Assembly (NCBI GenBank): GCA_016782825.1
Contig: JADHXT010000006.1
Location: forward strand, 1-25,935
Origin: Candidatus Brocadiia bacterium
Lineage (GTDB): Bacteria; Planctomycetota; PUPC01; DSUN01
Direction of reading: 5' to 3'
Length of the DNA: 25,935 nucleotides
The notes under the pieces were generated by a model, which saw nothing but the letters and a program-made list of their open reading frames with translations, searched no databases and was not told where the DNA came from. The first letter of the stretch is position 1. The number at the start of each line of letters is the position of its first letter. Below, in pieces: positions 14,327 to 21,419 of the stretch. Made by a program: the position numbers and the translations under genes.

Positions 14327-17300
14327 CTACTTGGCCACGGCGACCTTGTTGGGTGCCTCGACGGGGCACGCGACGCGGAAGCTGACGTTGTGGACGCACT
14401 GCCACGTCCGATAGTCGTAGCGGACGCTGCTGGTGGCGCGCTTCGGGCGGTCGTAGTAGGAGCCGCCGCGGGCCACCTTGCGGCCATCGGCCTTGCCCGC
14501 GTCGCGACCATCAGCCGCGTAGGGATACGCCTTGTAGGTGGAACGCGTCCACTCGGCGGCGTTGCCGTGCATGTCGTGGAGTCCCCAGGCGTTGGGCTTG
14601 TTGTACTTGCCCACGCTGTCGGTGACGGTGGAGCCGTCGTTGACGCTCGCGATGGCGGGGAGCCACTTGGGGGAGTCGCGGATACAGAGCTGTGTGAAGC
14701 GCTGGTCGGCGAGGTTGGCGAGGGGGCCGAAGTTGGTGTCGAGCGCGCCGTAGTTCATCGGCGTGGCGGTGCCGGCGCGGCAGGCGTATTCCCACTGGGC
14801 TTCGGTGGGGAGGGTGAACTTGCGGCCGGTCTTCTGCGAGAGCCAGTAGCAGAAGGCCATTGCCTGCTGCCACGAGATGCGCACCACGGGCTGGCGGGGG
14901 CGGTTGACGGCCTGGCCGCGGTTCGAGTGGTCCTTGTTGAACACGCTGATGTAGCCGCTGTCGTGGGACGGGTCGAAGAGGCCATACTGGGCGTTGGTGA
15001 TCTCGAACCTGCCCATGTAGAAGGGTTCACCAATCTTCACGCGGCACTGCGGGTACTCGTCGGGGTAGCCGGTGGCTGAGCCCATGACGAATTCGCCGGC
15101 AGGGATGAGGGCAAGCTCGAGCGCGGCGCCATCGCCGAGGTCGACCTTGAGTTCGCCGGGGGCGCCGGCGGCGGCCAGGCGCTTTGTGGCCTCGGCGGCG
15201 TCGAAGGGCCAGCCGGGGGGATTTGCGATTTGCGATTTGCGATCTGCGATTGGTTTGGGCTTCACGAACGCGGGCCGTGGCAGCGGCGGGGCCGGGTATT
15301 TCTCGGGGTCTTCGGGGCGGTTGGCATACTTGGTGCGCATGGCGAGGCGGCGCTTGCTGATCTTATCGATGTTGCCGCGATGCTCGGCCCAGGTGCCGTG
15401 GTCGGGGACGTTGAGGTCGATCCAGGTGACCAGGCGGTCCCAGGCCTCGGCGTCGAGCGTCACGCCGTGGTGGCCTTTCTTGAGCATCTGGACGAGTTCG
15501 CTGGTGTCGGCGTGCCACTCGAGGGGCTTCTGGATGTGGTAGTCGCTCTCGGGGCCGGGCCGCCGCACGTAGGGGTGGAGGGCGATGTAGCTCTTGGTGA
15601 AGCCGCGCCAGCCCTTGCCGATGTCGGCGAAGTTGGGCAGCGCCTTGCCGTCCTTGCGGGGCTTGCCATCGTGACAGCCGGCGCAGTGCTTGTCGAGCAC
15701 GGGCTGCACCTCGCGCTTGAAGCTGTAGGGGCGCGCGGGGCCGCGCCACGGCTCCACCTCGCAGGGAGCGTGGGTGGAGGCGATGGTGCGGGTGGCCTTC
15801 GGCGTGGTGTTCTGCCGCTCGTGGCAGCCCACACAGTTGGCCACCTCGCCGGGCATGGCGGTGTACCAGGAGCGCATCACCTGGATGGCCTTGCCCTCGG
15901 CGTCGAGGGGCTGCACGGCCACGGGGGCATTGGCGGGCACCTTGAAGATGGCGGAGCCATCCTCGAAGACGGGGATGGTGCCGTGGATGCGGCGGGCGTC
16001 CCAGGGGCCGTCGATGCCGATGTTGATGTGGCCGCCCATGCCGTTGTAGCCGTAGTGGAACTCGTAGAGGCGCAGCTTCTTGACGGTGCCACGCGGCACG
16101 CCTTCGAGGCCGCGGCCGATGTAGATGTCGTTCAGGTAGATGATCGCGTAGTCTTTGCTCTGGTCGGTCTTGTCGGGGATGACGGGCGGCTTCTTGGTCT
16201 TGCGGAGCGGCACGGGCTCGAACACGGCGTAGCCGGGGATCTCGACGATGGGCAGGATGTTGTCGTGCACGTCCACCAGGCAGAGCGCCCACGGCGACTG
16301 GCTGTTCCTCTGGCACGAGACGAGGAAGAACTTGTCGTTGAGCGGATAGGGGTGGAGGAATTTGGGCCAGGCGCCGTTCACCAGCGCGTCGGCGATGGTG
16401 TTGATGTCAGGCCTGTTGCTCTGCTTGGGGATGAGCTGCACGGCGCCGCCGCCCTCGTGGCGGCCCTTGGCGGGGTCGTAGACGAGGAGCTGGCCCATGC
16501 GGGGCACGCCGTGGTGGCCGGAGATGATGGCGACGACCTTGGTGGGGTGGTTGGGCACGGGGCGGGCGTAGAAGGTGGAGTTGGGCCAGTAGCTGTTGCT
16601 GAAGGCGTACTCCATCTGCTCGGTGCCGTCGGGGTTCATGTGGAAGAGGATGCGGGTGAAGTAGTGGGGGCTGTCGCTATACTCCCAGCGGGTGTAGAGC
16701 ACGCGGCCGTTGTTGAGCACGGTGGGATACCAGTTCTGGTCCTGGTCGAAGCAAAGCTGGCGTTCCCTGCCCGTCTTGGGGTCGAGGAGGCACAGGTTGG
16801 CCACGGGCGAGCCGCCGCCGACGCAGGGCACGCCGTGGAAGGCGCGGGTGGAGGTGAAGAGGATCTTGCCGTCGGGGAGGTAGCAGGAGTCGAAGTTGTC
16901 CACGTCGGGCTCGAGGCCGGGGTTCACCTGGCGCAGTCCCGTGCCATCGGCCTTGATCTCGAAGACCTGCCAGCGGCCGTTGTCGCCGATGGACGAGAAC
17001 ATCAGGCGATCTGCGTCCCAGTGGATATCGACGTCGCCGACGAACTTGCCTTTGTCGGGCCGGTAGAGCGTGGTGAGCTTGCCGTCGGGGCTCACGGGGG
17101 AGAGCACGGCGATCTCGTTGTCGTAGCCGGTGCGGCCGATGGAGGCGTTGGTCACCCAGTTCTGTGGCAGGCCGAGGTTGCGCAGGCTGCGCTTCACGAC
17201 GAGCAGCTTATCGAAGTCGATGAGCGGGTTGGCCGTCACGAGGGCTTCGTAGCGGAGGTCGAGCAGTTGGTTGCCGGCCGTGGCCACGGCCTCCACGTTG

Positions 17301-19072
17301 TTGGCCTTGGTGGCGTCCACGATGGTCTTCTCGAGGGCGTCGAGGCGCTTGAGGTAGTCGGCACCCTTGGCATACTTGACGGGATACTCGTCGGCCAGGT
17401 CGGCGATGGAGAGGCGGAGGGCCTCGACGTTGATGTTCTTCACCTGCGCCATGGCCTCGGCGAGCTGCTTGGCCTCGTAGTAGACGAGGCGCACGGCGTG
17501 GAGGCTGGCGGCGTCCTTCGTCTTGGCGGCGAGTTCCTTGGCCTTGGCCTGGAGGCGAGGCACGGCGACCCGCTGCACGTAGCGGCCGGCCAGCTCGGGC
17601 AGGTTGCCAGCGGCCCAGTCGCGTGCCCAGATGCCGTCGGTGCGCTCCCAGGCCATCTCGCGCTGGGCTTTCATCTCGGTGAAGTCGCGCTGGATGAGGC
17701 TCCACAGCTCGGTGTCGCCGGGCAGCAGGGCGCCGCCCTTGGCGGGCTGCTTGCGGGTGGAGAAGTACATGCCGCTGCCGCCGCCTTGGTTGTAGATCTT
17801 GAAGAGCAGGTGGTTCTGGCCGGGCTTGAGGGCAAGCTGCACGGTGTCCTGATTGGCGCCGGGGCCGCGCGGCACGTCTTTGGCGAGCACCTTCTGGCCG
17901 TTGAGCCACAGGGCGCAGCCGTCGTCGCTGCCGAGGTAGGCCGCGAGGGTCTTCGGGGCGCCGACGGTGATGGTGCGGTAGAAGTAGTGGGCGGAGTTGT
18001 TGGGGATGCTCATCTGGTGCACCACGCCGTCGGTGTAGTTGGCGCCGCTCGTCCACCGCTTGCCGTCGACGGTCTTGTCGAGGGCGATCTCTTTCTCGGG
18101 CGGATAGGCGATGCCGAAGGCGCGCTTGCCACTGGTGTTGAAAGGGCCGATGTGGAACCACGGGCTGAGGCGGGGCGTGAGGTCGGCGGTCAGCTTGCCG
18201 GCCTTGAGCTTGGCGAGCGCCTCGGCGTCGCGCTTCATCTGCTCCTCGCGGGAGACGAGCATCGTGGCCTGCCAGGTGGCCTGCCTGGCGTAGGCGGGCT
18301 TGCGGGGCGGACGCTGGAGCTTGCCGCGCATCCGCAGCGCGGGCGTGAGCGCCACAAACTTCCGCTTCTTCCGCTCTATCTCTTCCTTCGTGAGCCCATC
18401 GGCCTCGGCGCCCAGCACCTCCAGCTCGATCACCGCCGACCAGCCGCTGCCGGCCTTCGTCTTGGCCGGCTGGCCCGCTTTGATGTTGTAGGCGCGCCAG
18501 ATGCGGAATTCCACCCAGTCGGCCTTGAACGGCACGAGTGGGCCGCCGTCGCGGTCGAAGAAGCTGGCGTGGAAGCCGCCGCCGTTCTGGCCGAGGACCT
18601 TGAGGCCCGAGGAAATGGGGGCCTCGCCGAGGAACTTGGGCTCCTTGCCCGGCTGCTTCTCGTTGTTGGCGAAGCGCACCTCGAAGTCCTGGTTGGCGCG
18701 GCCATCGCCGTTGAAGGTGAACAGCCCCACCTCGCGGATGAGGCGAGGCTTGCCAAGATAGTAGCGCAGCACGGTGGGCTGGCCGTCCACGATCGCGCGG
18801 CCATCGCCGGCCTGTTTGCCGGCGAAGCCATCGGTGAGCACGCGGAGCGACTCGGGGTCGAGGCCGCCATTCGCGGCGGCCTTCGCCCCTTCGCGGGCGA
18901 GAAGGTTGTGCGCATAACCCGCCTCGATGCGCTGCGAACATTCCTGGAAGCCGCGGCCGTTGTTCGACCACGGCTCCACCTTCATCACCAACTCAGCCGC
19001 TGCCGAACCGGCCAACGCCAGGAGCAATACGCCCGCCAGCGCGGCGAGTCCCGTCACACGGTGCGTTCTCAT
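14327..19072 (-). CDS. Secreted HzsA-like / dihaem cytochrome c / SUMF1-like fusion protein
   Basis: A 1581-residue exported protein. In order: Sec signal peptide (residues 1-26, LAALAGVLLLALAGSAAA); an N-terminal beta domain of discoidin-like look (about 30-225); a PA14-like domain with WFHIGPFNTSGKRAFG and GSDDGCALWLNGQKVL (about 300-430); a helical linker (450-610); a propeller-like domain like the hydrazine synthase alpha subunit (about 620-1060); two haem c motifs, CVGCH and CAGCH (about 1079 and 1127); a linker with the repeat-coded IADRKSQIANP (about 1274-1285); and a SUMF1-like domain (about 1320-1575, from LIPAGEFVMGS to NVSFRVACPV). Hydrazine synthesis is not implied. Such fusions are known from planctomycetes; their role is unknown, perhaps outer redox or carbohydrate work. 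The SUMF1-like domain lacks the catalytic cysteine pair of formylglycine-generating enzyme. ATG 19070-19072 starts the signal peptide. Confidence 0.85.
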   Translation of the reverse strand: MRTHRVTGLAALAGVLLLALAGSAAAELVMKVEPWSNNGRGFQECSQRIEAGYAHNLLAREGAKAAANGGLDPESLRVLTDGFAGKQAGDGRAIVDGQPTVLRYYLGKPRLIREVGLFTFNGDGRANQDFEVRFANNEKQPGKEPKFLGEAPISSGLKVLGQNGGGFHASFFDRDGGPLVPFKADWVEFRIWRAYNIKAGQPAKTKAGSGWSAVIELEVLGAEADGLTKEEIERKKRKFVALTPALRMRGKLQRPPRKPAYARQATWQATMLVSREEQMKRDAEALAKLKAGKLTADLTPRLSPWFHIGPFNTSGKRAFGIAYPPEKEIALDKTVDGKRWTSGANYTDGVVHQMSIPNNSAHYFYRTITVGAPKTLAAYLGSDDGCALWLNGQKVLAKDVPRGPGANQDTVQLALKPGQNHLLFKIYNQGGGSGMYFSTRKQPAKGGALLPGDTELWSLIQRDFTEMKAQREMAWERTDGIWARDWAAGNLPELAGRYVQRVAVPRLQAKAKELAAKTKDAASLHAVRLVYYEAKQLAEAMAQVKNINVEALRLSIADLADEYPVKYAKGADYLKRLDALEKTIVDATKANNVEAVATAGNQLLDLRYEALVTANPLIDFDKLLVVKRSLRNLGLPQNWVTNASIGRTGYDNEIAVLSPVSPDGKLTTLYRPDKGKFVGDVDIHWDADRLMFSSIGDNGRWQVFEIKADGTGLRQVNPGLEPDVDNFDSCYLPDGKILFTSTRAFHGVPCVGGGSPVANLCLLDPKTGRERQLCFDQDQNWYPTVLNNGRVLYTRWEYSDSPHYFTRILFHMNPDGTEQMEYAFSNSYWPNSTFYARPVPNHPTKVVAIISGHHGVPRMGQLLVYDPAKGRHEGGGAVQLIPKQSNRPDINTIADALVNGAWPKFLHPYPLNDKFFLVSCQRNSQSPWALCLVDVHDNILPIVEIPGYAVFEPVPLRKTKKPPVIPDKTDQSKDYAIIYLNDIYIGRGLEGVPRGTVKKLRLYEFHYGYNGMGGHINIGIDGPWDARRIHGTIPVFEDGSAIFKVPANAPVAVQPLDAEGKAIQVMRSWYTAMPGEVANCVGCHERQNTTPKATRTIASTHAPCEVEPWRGPARPYSFKREVQPVLDKHCAGCHDGKPRKDGKALPNFADIGKGWRGFTKSYIALHPYVRRPGPESDYHIQKPLEWHADTSELVQMLKKGHHGVTLDAEAWDRLVTWIDLNVPDHGTWAEHRGNIDKISKRRLAMRTKYANRPEDPEKYPAPPLPRPAFVKPKPIADRKSQIANPPGWPFDAAEATKRLAAAGAPGELKVDLGDGAALELALIPAGEFVMGSATGYPDEYPQCRVKIGEPFYMGRFEITNAQYGLFDPSHDSGYISVFNKDHSNRGQAVNRPRQPVVRISWQQAMAFCYWLSQKTGRKFTLPTEAQWEYACRAGTATPMNYGALDTNFGPLANLADQRFTQLCIRDSPKWLPAIASVNDGSTVTDSVGKYNKPNAWGLHDMHGNAAEWTRSTYKAYPYAADGRDAGKADGRKVARGGSYYDRPKRATSSVRYDYRTWQCVHNVSFRVACPVEAPNKVAVAK
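15221..15253. repeat. Heptamer repeat (GATTTGC)n inside a coding region
   Basis: About four to five tandem GATTTGC/GATCTGC units. They lie in the linker between the cytochrome and SUMF1-like parts and are read as IADRKSQIANP. Three units make 21 bases (7 codons), so the peptide repeats while the frame stays open. A related array is at 20338-20371. Confidence 0.8.
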
Positions 19073-19157
19073 GGGCTTGGATCAGCCTCCATGCAAAAGG
19101 GGCAGCCTCCCGTCGAGGGGCGAGACGGTCTGGCTTGGATTGGCACACAGCAACGGC

Positions 19158-19186
19158 ATTTTATGCCAAACGTGTGGAATAAACAA
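19158..19186 (-). promoter_or_regulatory. Probable promoter of the 1581-codon gene
   Basis: Minus strand: -35 TTGTTT (19181-19186), 17-base spacer, -10 TAAAAT (19158-19163) set inside the palindrome GGCATAAAATGCC. The leader would be about 80 bases. This A/T-rich stretch stands out in a GC-rich window. GGAGG lies 13 bases before the ATG, rather far. The 150 bases between the two genes hold nothing else that I can name. Confidence 0.5.
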
Positions 19187-19222
19187 ACAGGAATGCCATC
19201 GCACTGGCGCTCTCTTCCTTCC

Positions 19223-20416
19223 TCACTCCCCCTTCCGCCGGCTGTCGCGCGTGGCGAGACACCAGGCCTCGGTGTCGGCGAGCATCTGGGCGGTGGTGAA
19301 GCGGTCGAGCACGCGCTGGCGGCCGGCCGTGCCGAGGGCGGCCGCGAAGTCGCGCTCGGCGAGCAGACGGCCGATCAGGTCGTGGAGCATCTGCGGGTCG
19401 CCCGGGGAGACGAGCAGGCCGGTCTCGCCGTCGGCGACCACCTCGGGCACGCCGTCCACGGCCGACGCCACGGCGGGCAGGCCGGCAGCCATGGCCTCGA
19501 GGGCGGTGTTGGGCATCCCCTCGCGGAGGGAGGGCAGCACGAAGATATCGGCGGCGTGGAGCAGCGCGGGGATGTCGTCGCGGTGGCCGACGAAGCGGAC
19601 GGCGTCGGCGAGGCCGAGGTCGCGGGCCTGCTGCTCGAGCGTGGGACGCTCGATGCCGTCGCCGGCCACGATGAGCCGCAGGCGGGGGAAGTGCTTCCGC
19701 AGCAGAGCCACGGCGTCGAGCAGGTGTGTGTGGCCTTTCATCGGGTGGTGGCGGCTGGTGACGATGAGGGTGGGGTCGTCGCCGAGGGACAGCTCGGTGC
19801 GGATGCGTCCGCGGGCCGTGGGGTCGTCGGGCGGCGGGTGGATGCCGTTGGGGATGGCTCGGATGCGCGAGGCATCGAAGTAGCCGTAGCGGAGCAGCTC
19901 GGCGCGGCAGTGTTCGGAGGGGGTGACGTAGCGGTCGCACAGGTGGCGGTAGGTGAGGCGGGCGCGGAAGCCGCGTTTCATGATGGCGTCGCCCAGGCGG
20001 CAGAGGATGGCGGGACGCCGGCGCAGGCTGAAGGTGCCGGCGGCCCAGGCCATGCGGATGCACTGGTGGGCTTTGAGGAGCACGAGGTCGATGTCGTGCT
20101 CGCGATAGAGGCGGTGGAGCGCGCGGAGGCCGGCGGGATGGAAGTCGCCCTGCATGAGAAGTTCGGTGGCAGGCAGATCGTGCTCGCGGCAGGCATCGAG
20201 CCAGCGGGAGCCGGGCTTGGCCGCGGCGGCCACGGTGTGGCCCCGGGCGCGCAGGTGGTCGGCCAGGAGGAGCATCCACTTCTCGATGCCGCCCCAGTTG
20301 CCCTCGCCGATGTTGTTGAGGAGCAGAACGCGGAGGGGATTCGCGATTTGCGATTGGCGATTGGCGATTGCTGGCTTGCCTCTTGCTCTGCGTCTTGGCG
20401 TCTTGGCGTGAGTCAT
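19223..20416 (-). CDS. GT4-family glycosyltransferase with repeat-derived N-terminus
   Basis: A 397-residue GT-B fold glycosyltransferase that moves a sugar from a nucleotide-sugar to an acceptor, probably in cell-surface glycan assembly at the inner face of the membrane. The real domain begins at LRVLLLNNIGEGNWGGIEKWMLLLADHL (from residue 28). C-terminal marks are VTSRHHPMKGHTHLLDAV, IVAGDGIERPTLEQQARDLGL and FVLPSLREGMPNTALEAMAAGLPAV, with the EX7E pair near residue 300. The first 26-27 residues (MTHAKTPRRRARG..., then AIANRQSQIANP) are coded by two short-repeat families and look like an added extension. ATG 20414-20416 was chosen because it overlaps the GT2 stop (ATGA) and no start codon exists at the domain edge. 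Donor and acceptor are unknown. Confidence 0.88.
   Translation of the reverse strand: MTHAKTPRRRARGKPAIANRQSQIANPLRVLLLNNIGEGNWGGIEKWMLLLADHLRARGHTVAAAAKPGSRWLDACREHDLPATELLMQGDFHPAGLRALHRLYREHDIDLVLLKAHQCIRMAWAAGTFSLRRRPAILCRLGDAIMKRGFRARLTYRHLCDRYVTPSEHCRAELLRYGYFDASRIRAIPNGIHPPPDDPTARGRIRTELSLGDDPTLIVTSRHHPMKGHTHLLDAVALLRKHFPRLRLIVAGDGIERPTLEQQARDLGLADAVRFVGHRDDIPALLHAADIFVLPSLREGMPNTALEAMAAGLPAVASAVDGVPEVVADGETGLLVSPGDPQMLHDLIGRLLAERDFAAALGTAGRQRVLDRFTTAQMLADTEAWCLATRDSRRKGE
20338..20371. repeat. Heptamer repeat (GATTTGC/GATTGGC)n at the GT4 N-terminus
   Basis: About four units, partly GATTGGC. They are read as AIANRQSQIANP in the same strand sense and frame as the array at 15221-15253, in an unrelated gene. 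Confidence 0.8.
20386..20411. repeat. Octamer repeat (GCGTCTTG)n at the GT4 start
   Basis: CTCTGCGTCTTGGCGTCTTG followed by GCGTGA: two full GCGTCTTG units plus flanks. On the minus strand it codes for THAKTPRRR at the start of the GT4 protein. It is a different family from the heptamer array 15 bases away. Confidence 0.65.
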
Positions 20417-21300
20417 CTTCGTTTGCACACGAGGTCGGCGAGCAGGCCGAGGGCGAAGAGCTGGATGCCGGCCACGAGGAGCAGCAGGTCGGAGGTCTTG
20501 AGGTTCGGGCCGCCGGTAGTGGGGTCGTGGATGAGCAGGTCGCAGGTGCCCTTGATGGCTCCAGCGAGGAAGACGGCGAGCGCCAGCGGGCCGAGCACCT
20601 TCAACGGCCGGAAGTAGGTGACCGTCTGCGCGATGAGCATCAGGAAGCCCAGGGTGTCGCGGATGGGGCGGATCTTCGAGCGGCCCTGACGCTGGCGATA
20701 GGCGATGGGCACGTAGCACACGTCCAGCTCGTCGCACAGCATGGCCAGGGTGATGGTGGTGGTGAACGAGAAGCGGGAGGGCAGCAGGCGGAAGTAGCGC
20801 AGGCAGGCGTCCTTGCGGAAGATGCGGAGGCCGGAGTTGAGGTCGGGGATGGGCTCCTCGGCCAGATAGCTGGCGAGGGTGCGGAGCACCCACTTGGCCG
20901 GGCGGCGGATGGCCGGCACGCCCTGGCCGGGCTGGCGGGCGCCGACGACCATGGCGGCGTCGCCCATTTCTGCGAGAAGCTTGGGGATGGCGTCGGGCGG
21001 ATAGGTGCCGTCGCCGTCAATGATGGCCACCAGACCGTGCGCGGCGTGCTGGAGGCCGTGCTTGATGGCGGCGCCGTAACCCCGATTGCGCTCGCGGGCC
21101 ACGAGGCGGACCGACGGCGCCCGCTCGGCGGCCGAGCGCACGGCGTCGGCGGTGCCATCGGTCGAGCCGTCGTCCACCACCAGAATCTCGAAGGCCTCGA
21201 CCTCAGGCGCGGCGTCGAGCACGCCATGCAACTCATCGAGCACGGCGCCGATGGCGGCGGACTCGTTGTAGACGGGCACGATGACGGACAGGTCGGGCAT
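20413..21300 (-). CDS. GT2-family polyprenyl-phosphate-type glycosyltransferase
   Basis: A 295-residue GT-A fold glycosyltransferase with a C-terminal membrane anchor, like the DPM1/ArnC/GtrB group that loads a sugar onto a lipid phosphate carrier. The nucleotide site is at SVIVPVYNESAAIGAVLDEL and VVDDGSTDGTAD. The metal-binding motif is DGDGTYPPD, and PDLNSGLRIFRK and TLAMLCDELDVCYVPIAYRQRQGRSKI follow. Two membrane helices close the protein (LKVLGPLALAVFLAGAIKG and DLLLLVAGIQLFALGLLADLV). ATG 21298-21300 was preferred over GTG 21306 because GGAG lies 5 bases before it. It is first in a two-gene operon with the GT4 gene (4-base overlap). A lipid-linked sugar made here would be a fitting donor for a GT-C enzyme such as the one now dead at 10906-11430; that link is inference. 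Confidence 0.9.
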   Translation of the reverse strand: MPDLSVIVPVYNESAAIGAVLDELHGVLDAAPEVEAFEILVVDDGSTDGTADAVRSAAERAPSVRLVARERNRGYGAAIKHGLQHAAHGLVAIIDGDGTYPPDAIPKLLAEMGDAAMVVGARQPGQGVPAIRRPAKWVLRTLASYLAEEPIPDLNSGLRIFRKDACLRYFRLLPSRFSFTTTITLAMLCDELDVCYVPIAYRQRQGRSKIRPIRDTLGFLMLIAQTVTYFRPLKVLGPLALAVFLAGAIKGTCDLLIHDPTTGGPNLKTSDLLLLVAGIQLFALGLLADLVCKRR

Positions 21301-21324
21301 CTGCACTCCACGAATCAGGGCTTG

Positions 21325-21359
21325 GGCGCATTCTAGCAGCGCCGCGTCGCATGGTCAAT
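21325..21359 (-). repeat. 35-bp direct repeat, left copy (promoter cassette)
   Basis: Identical to 22876-22897 over the first 22 bases, then 8 of 13 matches, including the GTCAAT end. Covers the whole promoter from -35 to just past the -10. With the right copy it brackets the TIR-GTPase gene. Confidence 0.8.
21330..21358 (-). promoter_or_regulatory. Promoter of the GT2-GT4 operon
   Basis: Minus strand: -35 TTGACC (21353-21358), 17-base spacer, extended -10 TGC-TAGAAT (21330-21335). Start near 21323, leader about 23 bases with GGAG. It is nearly a copy of the promoter at 22881-22909. Confidence 0.7.
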
Positions 21360-21374
21360 CCTGGCTCACGCGGC

Positions 21375-21398
21375 GGCCCCTGCCGCGGCGAGGGGGCC
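21375..21398 (-). terminator. Weak hairpin after the TIR-GTPase gene
   Basis: GGCCCCT and AGGGGGCC can pair with one bulged base around a GC-rich loop, about 22 bases after the stop. No T-run follows, so this is only a possible transcription end. Confidence 0.25.
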
Positions 21399-21419
21399 AG
21401 TTGACCAGCACCCAATCCT

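Noticed and set aside
14327..15130. A formylglycine-generating enzyme for the sulfatase
   Set aside because: The catalytic cysteine pair after RGGSY is absent.
14327..19072. A hydrazine-synthesis (anammox) function
   Set aside because: Only the alpha-like fold and haem motifs are seen; no beta or gamma subunit and no hydrazine dehydrogenase is near, and such propellers occur widely in non-anammox planctomycetes.
15230..20617. A plus-strand open frame of 1795 codons across several leftward genes
   Set aside because: It is antisense to the 1581-codon gene and the GT4 gene, is made of Val/Gly/Ala/His-rich low-complexity sequence, and has no domain marks. Long antisense frames are expected in GC-rich DNA.
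20417..20893. An upstream extension of the GT4 gene
   Set aside because: The stretch codes for the GT2 protein in another frame; the extension is Pro/His/Arg-rich and without motif.
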